This document shows, piece by piece, positions 1-7,778 of a DNA stretch of 64,000 bases. The number at the start of each line of letters is the position of its first letter. Within the stretch, counting starts at the first letter, position 1. Both the position numbers and the translations under genes were made by a program. The stretch is taken from assembly GCA_964463165.1 (NCBI GenBank), contig CAYXBK010000010.1:1-64000 (forward strand), read 5' to 3'. Below the pieces are notes generated by a model. It was not told the origin of the DNA. It did no database searches and saw only the letters and a program-made list of their open reading frames with translations. This stretch comes from UBA7236 sp964463165. Its GTDB lineage: Bacteria; Bacteroidota; Bacteroidia; Chitinophagales; BACL12.

Positions 1-1
1 T

Positions 2-1372
2 GCAGGTGCGGGCGATGTGAATGGAGATGGATATGCCGATATCCTAATTAGTGCAGATAAATATTCAGGTGGACAAACACAGGAAGGTAAAGCTTATGTT
101 TATTTGGGTGGTCCTTCAGGAATAAATATTTCTCCATCGTGGTCGTATGAATCAAATCAGGCTGCTTCTTCATTTGGATGTTCGGTTAGTACTGCCGGCG
201 ATTTGAACGGTGATGCGTTTGCCGATATAATGATTGGTGCATTTAATTACGATAATGGTCAAACGGATGAAGGCGCATGTTTTGTATTTTATGGATCTGC
301 CGGCGGAATTTCAACTACGCCAAATTGGATTGGAGAAAGCGGTAAATCATTATCGAATTACGGATATTCCGTATCAGGTGGTGGAGATTTTAATTCTGAT
401 GGTTATTCAGATATCGTAATTGGCGCACCATTTTATGACAATGGAGAAAATAATGAAGGAAAAATTTACATTTATTTTGGATCTCCCGAAGGACTCAGCA
501 TAAACATGGGCTGGTCTGATGAAGGAAATATGATTAATAAACAACTTGGATTTTCTGTTAATAACCGGTGTGATCTGAATGCCGATTCATACAGTGATAT
601 TTTATGCGGAAGTAATTTATTTTCCGGACCAACATTATCGGAAGGTATAACTGAAATTTATTTTGGAAATGGCGAGGATAATCTGATGAACAATATCGCC
701 TTATTTAATTCTGATCTGATTACACCGGTGTCAAAAATTAATTTACCGCAACCGGATTTTGGATTTCATTTTTACAGAATTGATGCTGAAGGGAAGGGAT
801 ACAGCAAAACCGTATGGGAAATCAAAAATGAAGGAATTCCTTTTAGCACTTCACCATCAGGCTCATTGAAAAACAGTCTCGGGTTTACAGATGAACAAAT
901 ACTTTTTACAGCAGTTGATTCTGTGGGTAGTTATTTTTTCGGGACAGCAGATAAAACAGGAAATATTAATAAAATCAGACTTCGGCAAAAATATGATCTT
1001 GTTAGTTCCTTTGACGGAAGAATGTACGGCCCATGGAAATATTACGGATCACCTGTGATGGTTGGCCCGGTTCCGGGGTTAAAAGAAATGGATGTTGAAA
1101 ATACAGTTCCTGAAAATATTGGATTAAAAATCTTTCCGGTGCCCGCAACAAACCTGCTCAATATCGAAATTACGCTGAACTGTCTGCAAAATGAAATAGC
1201 AACAATTCATTTATTTAATGTCAATGGCGAATTAATTTCGTCTTCTCAGTTTACAATTGAAAATGATAAAACACTCATAGGTTTTGATTGCAGTAGGATA
1301 CCCCCCGGGACTTATTTCGTTTCATGTGTTACAAATGAGTTTGTAAAAACGAAAAAATTTATTAAATTATAA
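2..1372 (+). CDS. FG-GAP repeat protein with T9SS sorting domain (5' end outside window)
   Basis: The frame is open from the left edge with no start codon that need be real; the GTG at 17 lies inside a repeat, so the gene begins upstream of the window. The N-terminal half carries at least four FG-GAP/integrin-type blades about 64 residues apart, each with a calcium-loop-like motif (DVNGDGYAD, DLNGDAFAD, DFNSDGYSD, DLNADSYSD), which predicts a beta-propeller. A non-repetitive middle follows. The last ~75 residues look like a type A T9SS C-terminal sorting domain (FPVPATNLLNIEI, then NVNGELI, ending in KTKKFIKL). It is inferred to be an exported cell-surface or secreted protein using the SprA system encoded later in the window. 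The ligand is unknown. Confidence 0.85.
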   Translation, partial: AGAGDVNGDGYADILISADKYSGGQTQEGKAYVYLGGPSGINISPSWSYESNQAASSFGCSVSTAGDLNGDAFADIMIGAFNYDNGQTDEGACFVFYGSAGGISTTPNWIGESGKSLSNYGYSVSGGGDFNSDGYSDIVIGAPFYDNGENNEGKIYIYFGSPEGLSINMGWSDEGNMINKQLGFSVNNRCDLNADSYSDILCGSNLFSGPTLSEGITEIYFGNGEDNLMNNIALFNSDLITPVSKINLPQPDFGFHFYRIDAEGKGYSKTVWEIKNEGIPFSTSPSGSLKNSLGFTDEQILFTAVDSVGSYFFGTADKTGNINKIRLRQKYDLVSSFDGRMYGPWKYYGSPVMVGPVPGLKEMDVENTVPENIGLKIFPVPATNLLNIEITLNCLQNEIATIHLFNVNGELISSSQFTIENDKTLIGFDCSRIPPGTYFVSCVTNEFVKTKKFIKL

Positions 1373-1407
1373 ACCGGTAAAAATTAATTGGTTTGATATA
1401 AATATTT

Positions 1408-2118
1408 TCAGGAGTTGTTATTCGACGGTAACGAAAATACTCTTCCAATCAGCATCACCAAAAATAAAACGCCCCATACCGCCTCAATTAATGCGAGATT
1501 GCGAATAAGATGCGAAGGGCTCGTATAAACAGATCCCGTTCCGCTGATGCTGCATAAACTATAATACAAACTTTCAGAATATGTTTGATAACCGGGCTCA
1601 AGTGTTACGCCTAAACTTGCAGGATTGATCAAAACGAAAATTTCAAAGAAGCTCGCCCATCCCAATGCAATTAATAAATACATCGCCACACTACCCCATA
1701 ATCTCTCAGTAATTTGCAGATCGTCATCATAAATATCCATTAATCCGAGGCCGATGAGATAACATTCAATACTGCACAGCAAAATATGCACTGCAATCAG
1801 CCAGGGTGTTTTGTTTTGCACGACATCAACAAAAGGATTTAATGCGATGAGCGATAAAACAAGAATGCATAAAAAAACAAATCGCATGATGATGCGCATG
1901 GTTTTTCCCGCTTTCAAAAAATTGGAAAGCTGCAGCAATAACAACAAATAAATTGCTTCCAGTATCAATAAAACTGAACTCACAATTTTGGAAGAGGTGA
2001 CACCATTTCCGAAATGCACAAGGTCACCCAGAGCAAGTACGCCAAAAATCAATGCAATTTGAATTGCCGCAACCTGCCTGTAATTCTTTTTTCGCAGCAA
2101 GAGTGGATTTGCCTTCAT
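1408..2118 (-). CDS. Two-TM-type ion channel-like membrane protein
   Basis: Integral membrane protein with about six hydrophobic segments. Its C-terminus resembles the pore-plus-last-helix layout of Ion_trans_2 potassium channels: a pore-helix-like YYSLCSISG, a turn, then an RNLALIEAVWGVLFLVMLIGRVF helix that matches the usual post-filter helix. The filter itself does not read TVGYGD; the corresponding stretch is GTGSVYTSP, so potassium selectivity is uncertain. I chose the ATG at 2118 (MKANPLLL); an in-frame TTG at 2145 would place the first codons on top of a TATATTTG -7 element. It lies downstream of the LytTR regulator but is separated from it by a repeat, so operon membership is doubtful. 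Confidence 0.65.
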   Translation of the reverse strand: MKANPLLLRKKNYRQVAAIQIALIFGVLALGDLVHFGNGVTSSKIVSSVLLILEAIYLLLLLQLSNFLKAGKTMRIIMRFVFLCILVLSLIALNPFVDVVQNKTPWLIAVHILLCSIECYLIGLGLMDIYDDDLQITERLWGSVAMYLLIALGWASFFEIFVLINPASLGVTLEPGYQTYSESLYYSLCSISGTGSVYTSPSHLIRNLALIEAVWGVLFLVMLIGRVFSLPSNNNS

Positions 2119-2131
2119 ATTGTTTGCAAGA

Positions 2132-2139
2132 CAAATATA
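2132..2139 (-). promoter_or_regulatory. Putative -7 promoter element of the channel-like gene
   Basis: The minus strand reads TATATTTG, matching the Bacteroidota -7 consensus TAnnTTTG, 13 nt before the ATG at 2118. No TTG is seen at the expected -33 distance, so this rests on the -7 box alone. Confidence 0.35.
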
Positions 2140-2169
2140 AAACAAAGCCGCAAGCCCCGAGAAGTTGCC

Positions 2170-2207
2170 AGCAGCTAGTGGCTGGTAGCTAGCGGCTAGC
2201 AGCCAAC
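2170..2207. repeat. Short GC-rich heptad repeat (GGCTAGC-like)
   Basis: About five imperfect 7-nt units (AGCTAGT, GGCTGGT, AGCTAGC, GGCTAGC, AGCCAAC) sit between the LytTR regulator gene and the channel-like gene. The unit length equals that of the other intergenic repeats in the window (22.2, 26.2, 35.9 and 39.7 kb), although the unit sequence differs. Confidence 0.6.
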
Positions 2208-2211
2208 AACC

Positions 2212-2949
2212 CTATATCCCCAGCACCTGCTTCAATTTTGTGTATCCGTTTCTGCTTACCGGAATCTTCGCCCCCGAACGCAACACGGCAATATGATTGT
2301 CTTTATCGTAAACTTCAATTTTTGTTATTTGGGTGAGATTTACAATGTAGCTCCGGTGACAACGTGAGAATTGATTGTTGTCTAAATTATTTTCAAAAAA
2401 CGCCATTGTTTTATTCTTGAGATATTTTCCGTCTGTTGTATGTATCATCACATAATCACCTTCTGCTTCCAGGTAATGAATATCCTGAAACGGGATGATC
2501 TTAATTTTTCCATGCAGTTTTACAACAACTCTTTGATTTTGCGGCGGTTGTTGTGCGGTTGCTTCCAGTAACGCATCTGTGTTTACAGTTGCATGATTGC
2601 GCATTTGTTTCCACTTCTCAATTGCTTTATGAAACCGTTCTTTTGTAAATGGTTTTAATAAATAGTCGATCGCATGTACTTCAAATGCTTTCATTGCATA
2701 TTCATCAAAAGCAGTCGTGAAAATAACCGACGGCTTGTTTTCTATTAATTCCAGCATTTCAAAACCATTGATCTTCGGCATTTGAATATCGAGAAATATC
2801 AGATCTGGCTGATGTTCGGAAATCGCTTTTACACCTTCGAATCCATCGTTGCATTCCGCAACTAATTCCATATCGTCGAATTGTGCAAGATATTCTTTCA
2901 CAATTGTTCTTGCCAATGGTTCATCATCAATTATTATTGTTTTTATCAT
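2212..2949 (-). CDS. LytTR-family response regulator
   Basis: Two-component response regulator with an N-terminal receiver domain (acidic pocket D8/D9, phospho-acceptor D54 in FLDIQMP, T79, K99) and a C-terminal LytTR DNA-binding domain (about residues 135-245; typical HYLEAEGDYV and RCHRSYIVNL segments). It would act in the cytosol, binding promoter DNA when phosphorylated. Its ATG overlaps the 3' end of the upstream histidine kinase by 4 nt, so the two are translationally coupled and form a cognate LytS/LytR-like pair. Length (245 aa) is normal for the family. Target genes are unknown; the LiaF-like gene at the head of the operon is an obvious candidate. Confidence 0.95.
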   Translation of the reverse strand: MIKTIIIDDEPLARTIVKEYLAQFDDMELVAECNDGFEGVKAISEHQPDLIFLDIQMPKINGFEMLELIENKPSVIFTTAFDEYAMKAFEVHAIDYLLKPFTKERFHKAIEKWKQMRNHATVNTDALLEATAQQPPQNQRVVVKLHGKIKIIPFQDIHYLEAEGDYVMIHTTDGKYLKNKTMAFFENNLDNNQFSRCHRSYIVNLTQITKIEVYDKDNHIAVLRSGAKIPVSRNGYTKLKQVLGI

Positions 2950-3989
2950 GATTGCGGAATTTTAATTGTTGTGGTGAAGATTGTATCTGTTGCATTTGTA
3001 ATGAGAAGATCATTTCTTGAAAATAATAAAAATAATCTCCGCTGAATTGAATTGAGTCCAAAGCCTGTTCCGGCTTGTTTCCCCGCAGGGACAGAAGTTT
3101 TATCAAAAGGATTTGCAATTGTAACCACGAGCATATTGTTTTCAAAAGAGCCTGTAATTGTAATTTTCACCTCCTCAAGAGTATCATACAAACCAAATTT
3201 AATTGCATTTTCAACAACAGGCTGCAGCAGAAGAGAAGGTATTTTTAATTTACATACTTCTTCACTGCAATGTGTTTCGGTCATCAGCCGGTGACCAAAT
3301 CGCACTTTTTCAATATCGAGATATAATTGAAGATGTTTCAATTCATCTTCCAGTGTAATCATCTGATTGGAATCTTTCCTGATCGTACCCCGCAAAAAAT
3401 CGGATAATTGCTGGATCATATTTCTTGCTTCTTCCGGTTTGCTTCCTGCAAGTGCACTGATTGAATTTAAGCTGTTGAATAAAAAATGCGGTTGCAATTG
3501 CTGACGGAGATTAAATAATTCAGCTTCTTTTGAAAGCTGCTCCGCTGCATGTTTACGTTGTTCAAGTTCCTGCTGCTCCTCCACCGTATAAAACACAATA
3601 CTGATGAGCGCCATGCAACCGGAAATTAAAAACGCAATGCTTCCCCGCACAGGCCAGGCTGCAGTGAGGAAATTGTGATATATTTCATCGTTGAAAAAAA
3701 ACTGATGTAAAATAAGATTGCTGATGATCGTAACAATTGCAGAAGCAACAAAACTCACAGCAACTACATACCAGTATTTTTCTTTTTGCGGCAAATAAAA
3801 TTGCATTACAAATGCAATAAAAATACAGGAGCCTGCGAGCAATAAATTAAATACTATACTGTCGGTGACGGAAATAAGTAAAGTGAATCCAAAATATTGC
3901 ATGATCACAACCTGGATTGCACTCCATACAAGCCATCCTGCAGGAAAGATCCTGAGAAATTTATTTGTTTTGATCAGCTGGTTCGGCAT
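2946..3989 (-). CDS. LytS-type membrane sensor histidine kinase
   Basis: Sensor kinase of the His_kinase (PF06580) group. Four hydrophobic segments (about residues 16-36, 44-64, 73-95 and 113-135) are followed by a short coiled coil and the H-box LQPHFLFNSLNSISAL with phospho-acceptor H168. The N-box (VVENAIKFG) and a G-box (GTGFGLNSIQRRL) of the ATPase domain complete it. There is no extracytoplasmic sensor domain, so it probably senses a membrane signal or a partner such as the LiaF-like protein encoded 9 nt upstream. Length (347 aa) is usual for Bacteroidota members of the family. Confidence 0.93.
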   Translation of the reverse strand: MPNQLIKTNKFLRIFPAGWLVWSAIQVVIMQYFGFTLLISVTDSIVFNLLLAGSCIFIAFVMQFYLPQKEKYWYVVAVSFVASAIVTIISNLILHQFFFNDEIYHNFLTAAWPVRGSIAFLISGCMALISIVFYTVEEQQELEQRKHAAEQLSKEAELFNLRQQLQPHFLFNSLNSISALAGSKPEEARNMIQQLSDFLRGTIRKDSNQMITLEDELKHLQLYLDIEKVRFGHRLMTETHCSEEVCKLKIPSLLLQPVVENAIKFGLYDTLEEVKITITGSFENNMLVVTIANPFDKTSVPAGKQAGTGFGLNSIQRRLFLLFSRNDLLITNATDTIFTTTIKIPQS

Positions 3990-3998
3990 CGGTTATAT

Positions 3999-4820
3999 TT
4001 AATAACTCCTGATCTCAATTCCGCCGAAAATAGATGTACCTCTTAATTTGATCACTTTTGAATGATCGGTATTTACATTTTGTGTCGGGCGCTTATCTTC
4101 CACTCCGCCGAAAATATTAACGAGCTCAGCTTTTATTTCCCAATGCGCCGGAACAATTAATTTGCATCCTCCGAAAATTTGTGTGAGATCCAATTCGATT
4201 TCGCCCTGAATATCGGCTTGCATTAAATTAATTTCAAGCCCGCCGAAAAAACTGGTTGCTTCACCGCCTTTGAAATTTTTACTCATGATATTTTTTTTCG
4301 CACCGCCGAAAATTGAAACATTATCGAGATAATCTTCACTTGAATTTATTCCGCCAGTTGGATTGGAATAATATTCTTTGTCTTTATAATATTCCTTTGT
4401 GTAATATTCTTTTGCATGATCGCGGTGCATCCTGCGGTAATGATGGTCGCGAAAATTGCGTACACGCCGCGGACGAAGTATTAAACCAATTCCTATCAGG
4501 ATTAAAATTGTGGGGCCGATATAATATTTGATAGACAGATCGGGGTAATGATCATTGACTAAAAAAATAACACCGACTGCGATCGGAATTAAAAATGATA
4601 AATTCCTGAAGCGATGTTTTTCGCCGATATATACGCCAACTACGATCAGAATTGTTTCCCATGAAATAAACCAGTCGGGGAAGTGATTTCCTGAGCGGTC
4701 TGCAATTAATAGCCCGCCAAATACAAGTAATAATATCCCTGTTAAAATAAATCTTCTTTTCTCTGGCCTGGGTTCGTTTGGTGTTTGTTCCACCTTCTTT
4801 TCCGGATCAATGATTTCCAT
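3999..4820 (-). CDS. LiaF-like membrane protein (cell-envelope stress, DUF2154 type)
   Basis: An N-terminal cytosolic stretch is followed by four short hydrophobic segments (roughly residues 24-42, 50-60, 73-88 and 98-113), a charged Arg/His/Tyr/Lys-rich linker, and a C-terminal beta domain. That domain holds five (I/F)FGG motifs spaced about 20-25 residues apart (IFGGAKKN, FFGGLEIN, IFGGCKLI, IFGGVEDK, IFGGIEIR). This is the LiaF/cell-wall-active-antibiotic-response fold, in which successive FGG turns stack. In Firmicutes LiaF inhibits the LiaS kinase. Here the gene leads an operon with a LytS kinase and a LytTR regulator, so a comparable regulatory role is plausible but inferred. A promoter lies immediately upstream. 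Confidence 0.85.
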   Translation of the reverse strand: MEIIDPEKKVEQTPNEPRPEKRRFILTGILLLVFGGLLIADRSGNHFPDWFISWETILIVVGVYIGEKHRFRNLSFLIPIAVGVIFLVNDHYPDLSIKYYIGPTILILIGIGLILRPRRVRNFRDHHYRRMHRDHAKEYYTKEYYKDKEYYSNPTGGINSSEDYLDNVSIFGGAKKNIMSKNFKGGEATSFFGGLEINLMQADIQGEIELDLTQIFGGCKLIVPAHWEIKAELVNIFGGVEDKRPTQNVNTDHSKVIKLRGTSIFGGIEIRSY

Positions 4821-4835
4821 ATCTTAATTTTTTGT

Positions 4836-4866
4836 CAAAACTACTGGCAATTATAAGGTGCAGCAA
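4836..4866 (-). promoter_or_regulatory. Promoter of the LiaF-like/LytS/LytTR operon
   Basis: The minus strand carries TTG (4866-4864), a 20-nt spacer and TAGTTTTG (4843-4836), matching the Bacteroidota -33/-7 pattern. The start codon at 4820 would follow after a very short leader. The rest of the gap to the OmpA gene at 5120 shows no further promoter, RNA or repeat that I can recognise. Confidence 0.6.
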
Positions 4867-5119
4867 TGACTTACAGCCATCCCGCTTCCAATTTTCGGTG
4901 AATGGATGATTTTGACCGCTGATCTGCAATATGCATCACGGGCAGCGGTTACAGTTTGGGGAAAATCCGCCACGAAGCAGGTGACTGAATTGGCTTATTG
5001 AAGAACCCGGGATAGAATGCTCGTAAATGAAAATGTATGTCTGGCCTGTATTCTGACAAATTAAGCCGCGAACAATGGCATCAGGCATGTAATTCGATTT
5101 TTAAAAGAAAACAACGCAT

Positions 5120-5917
5120 ATGAAAAGCCTGTATTTATTGATCGTATTGAGCCTTCCGGGTATCCTGTCGCTCAATTCCTGCGTCTCTATGAAAAAGTAT
5201 AATGAACTCACTGCAGTGAATCAGGGTAATGAAACGGCGAAACTGCAATGTTACACCGACCTGAACCGTTTGCAAGCCGATTATCTCGAATTGCGAAAGG
5301 ACAAAGATTCAATTACAAATGCAAGTTCTGCAGCATTAAATGCAAAACAATACGAACTTGATTTAAAAGAAAAAGAATTACAGGACCGTGAAAAACGCAT
5401 TCAGCAATTGAATGCGATGATCGATCAAAAAAATCGTATTGTAAAAAACCTGAAGGATAAAGTTGCTGATGCATTGGTTGGATATGCAGCTGATGATTTA
5501 ACAGTTGAATTGCGTGATGGAAAAGTATATGTTTCGCTTTCTGAAAAATTATTATTTCCATCCGGAAGTGATAAAGTAAATAAAAACGGTACGGAAGCAA
5601 TAAAGAAATTAGCTGCAGCTTTGGCAAGCAGCGACAGTTCAATTACAATTTATATTGAAGGCCATACGGATACTGTGCCGATTAAAACTGCAAGGTTTAC
5701 CGATAACTGGGATTTGAGTGTATGCAGGGCAACAAGTATTATCCGTATTCTTACATCCAATGGTGTGAACCCCGATCAGGTAATTGCATCCGGCAGAGGA
5801 GAATATTTTCCTGTTGCTGATAATAAAACAGATGAAGGAAGACAAAAAAACAGGAGAACAGAAATTATATTATCACCAAAGCTGGATGAATTATTTAATG
5901 TGCTGAGCACAAATTAG
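5120..5917 (+). CDS. OmpA-family lipoprotein with coiled coil
   Basis: Lipoprotein signal peptide with a lipobox ending at C21 (LSLNSC), then a charged coiled coil (about residues 35-115) and an OmpA/MotB-type peptidoglycan-binding domain (about 125-255). The domain shows IYIEGHTDTVPI, a central NWDLSVCRATSIIRIL and the closing DEGRQKNRRTEIILSP. It would sit in the outer membrane, with the OmpA domain gripping peptidoglycan. The gene stands alone, facing a convergent T9SS gene across a strong hairpin terminator. Length (265 aa) fits small OmpA-like lipoproteins; the gliding/T9SS proteins with an OmpA domain are larger, so I do not assign that role. Confidence 0.92.
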   Translation: MKSLYLLIVLSLPGILSLNSCVSMKKYNELTAVNQGNETAKLQCYTDLNRLQADYLELRKDKDSITNASSAALNAKQYELDLKEKELQDREKRIQQLNAMIDQKNRIVKNLKDKVADALVGYAADDLTVELRDGKVYVSLSEKLLFPSGSDKVNKNGTEAIKKLAAALASSDSSITIYIEGHTDTVPIKTARFTDNWDLSVCRATSIIRILTSNGVNPDQVIASGRGEYFPVADNKTDEGRQKNRRTEIILSPKLDELFNVLSTN

Positions 5918-5944
5918 GGTTCAATTTCTTTCTATATATATAAA

Positions 5945-5974
5945 ACGCCGCTGCATATTTCTATGCAGCGGCGT
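5945..5974. terminator. Bidirectional hairpin terminator
   Basis: A perfect 13-bp stem (5945-5957 with 5962-5974) has a TTTC loop. On the minus strand the stem is followed by TTTATATATATA; on the plus strand only by ATCATTT. It sits between the convergent OmpA gene and the T9SS gene at 5990 and is stronger for the latter. Confidence 0.85.
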
Positions 5975-5989
5975 ATCATTTCAATGGAA

Positions 5990-7618
5990 TTAAAATGATT
6001 TGATAAAAGATCTTGTATTTATTTCGTCTCCTGAAATGATTTGCATCAAATAGGCGCAGGGTTTCAAATTATTAATTTGAATCGTGTTTCCAGAATCCCC
6101 CGCAGTTTGCACAAGTTCACCATGCATTGTGTAAATGAATACCATATCTTCCTCTGATAATCCGCTCACATGAATTTCGTCTACAGCAGGATTTGGAAAT
6201 AATACAATTTCATCTTCCGTCTGCAATTCATTTTCTTTCATTGCAATTTCATGATAAGAAACGATTGATGCCCTGCAGCAAGTGCCACCTGTATTTTCGC
6301 TTGGGAACAGCAGAAGATCTTCACCGGTTAAACTCGACGTCAGAATCATTTCTTCATTCAATACAAGCCCGCTTTCAATACCCGCATAAACTGATGCCGG
6401 ATATGCAGCTACGCCGGTTGTTGTATTATAGTGCCCGAAATAAATTGTATGAAAAACAAATCCTGCAACCATTACATCACCGCTTACTGCATTAAAACTT
6501 ATTGCACGGCCCTCTTCAATCGATGCTGCAGAAAGATCAATATTGATTGTTTTGTTCCAGAGAACAGTGCCCGCACCATTTAATCGCCATATTTTTGAAT
6601 CACGTCCGCCACTCGCATTCGGAATACTGCCTGTAAGTGCAAGTCCTTCGCCAAAAGGATTTCCTGCAGCATCCCAGCATTGATTATAATCAGATGCACC
6701 TTCTCCGATACCACCCAATCTTTTCAGCCATATCATTTTTCCGTTCAGGCCTTTAATTTTAAATACTGCAATTTGATCAATATAAGGTGCAACATTGGCG
6801 TCCGATTGAGAAATACCATAAATATTTCCAAGCTGATCAATTACAATTTCAGTTGCAAGATCATCCCGGCCTGCATAACTTGCAAATGTTTTGGTGTACT
6901 GAAATATTCCGGCTGCATTATATTTTGAAAGAAAATTATCGTGGTTTGTACCGCCTGCGTTTTTATTGAAATAACCCCAAATGTACACATTACCAACTCC
7001 GTCGATCACCATATCCACCGGTGTAGTGGCATATGTGCCAACCATAATGCTCGTGAATTCATGCGTTGCAGTATCACCTAATGTATCAACAACAATTCTG
7101 GCAATTAATGTTTTCCATTTACTGTCGGTTGTGTCAAATGTTTTAATCATTAATGTGATGTATTGATGTGTTGCATCAGATCTGAAGGAAGATGAAATTG
7201 TTTCCGACTGTGTATAATTTGCAGGAATCGGAATAATGAATGAAGATGCAATTGCACCTGAAGTATTTACATAGAAATTCAACCTGATTTGATGTAATTC
7301 ATTATCAGTTGCAACAACATAGGTTTCATCACCTATATTCAGCATCGGTCCGTATTCGAGTGATACAGCTCCGGGTTCAGTATGTAAAAAATTTAAATTA
7401 CCGGCATCATCGAGACTCACCAGTCCATTTTCGGATGCAGAACCATAGGCTGCCGTAAACGCAGTAGGTTCAGGAAAATCGTCGCAAAAATGTGTGGTGT
7501 TTTCGGGCACCGGGTAACTATAACTCCATTGTACTTCCGGCATCACGCCTTGTGCAAATAATTGCCTGCTGTATACAAGACAACAAATGGCAAAGAAGAA
7601 GAAATACTGTTTTTTCAT
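5990..7618 (-). CDS. Secreted T9SS protein, module copy 1 (protein A1)
   Basis: Exported protein: signal peptide at MKKQYFFFFAICC, cleaved near LFAQG, and a type A T9SS sorting domain at the end (VLFPNPAVDEIHV, ending TRSFIKSF). I chose the ATG at 7618 because the 20 extra codons to 7678 would precede a normal signal peptide. The body has beta-propeller-like stretches of the DxxGNxY type (DGVGNVYIWGYF, DQLGNIYGIS). It is clearly paralogous to the protein at 13165-14787: both contain HDNF, SYAGRDD, GNIYGIS, IAVFKI, the GG-R---WRLN segment and IEEGR in the same order. Like that paralog it is divergent from a helical B-type gene and ends at a hairpin terminator. Function not recognised. Confidence 0.85.
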   Translation of the reverse strand: MKKQYFFFFAICCLVYSRQLFAQGVMPEVQWSYSYPVPENTTHFCDDFPEPTAFTAAYGSASENGLVSLDDAGNLNFLHTEPGAVSLEYGPMLNIGDETYVVATDNELHQIRLNFYVNTSGAIASSFIIPIPANYTQSETISSSFRSDATHQYITLMIKTFDTTDSKWKTLIARIVVDTLGDTATHEFTSIMVGTYATTPVDMVIDGVGNVYIWGYFNKNAGGTNHDNFLSKYNAAGIFQYTKTFASYAGRDDLATEIVIDQLGNIYGISQSDANVAPYIDQIAVFKIKGLNGKMIWLKRLGGIGEGASDYNQCWDAAGNPFGEGLALTGSIPNASGGRDSKIWRLNGAGTVLWNKTINIDLSAASIEEGRAISFNAVSGDVMVAGFVFHTIYFGHYNTTTGVAAYPASVYAGIESGLVLNEEMILTSSLTGEDLLLFPSENTGGTCCRASIVSYHEIAMKENELQTEDEIVLFPNPAVDEIHVSGLSEEDMVFIYTMHGELVQTAGDSGNTIQINNLKPCAYLMQIISGDEINTRSFIKSF

Positions 7619-7700
7619 TTGAAATGATTTTAGATGAAATGATGGGGCAAATCTCCTTTGGCTGGTAAAGCCCGGCAAACCAATATTTCCAAAAAACGCT

Positions 7701-7778
7701 ATTTCGGAAATTTCTAAAAACTGATGAAAACCCTTATTTTATTATATTTGAAGAGAAAAATTACTCTATTTCGGATAT
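7701..7778. promoter_or_regulatory. Paired ATTTCGGAAAT-like sites before gene B1
   Basis: ATTTCGGAAAT (7701-7711, a perfect odd-centred palindrome) and ATTTCGGATAT (7768-7778, overlapping the B1 start codon) lie on either side of the B1 -7 box. A related perfect palindrome is at 7838-7855 inside B1, and similar sites occur around the B2 start. Candidate operators; inferred from pattern only. Confidence 0.4.
7721..7750 (+). promoter_or_regulatory. Promoter of gene B1
   Basis: CTG (7721-7723), 19 nt, then TATATTTG (7743-7750). The -7 box is a full TAnnTTTG match and the -33 box is one base off TTG. The start codon at 7777 gives a leader of about 20 nt. The paralogous gene B2 has the same arrangement. 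Confidence 0.55.

Noticed and set aside
2946..2949. Possible frameshift between histidine kinase and regulator
   Set aside because: The 4-nt overlap is ordinary translational coupling; both proteins are complete.
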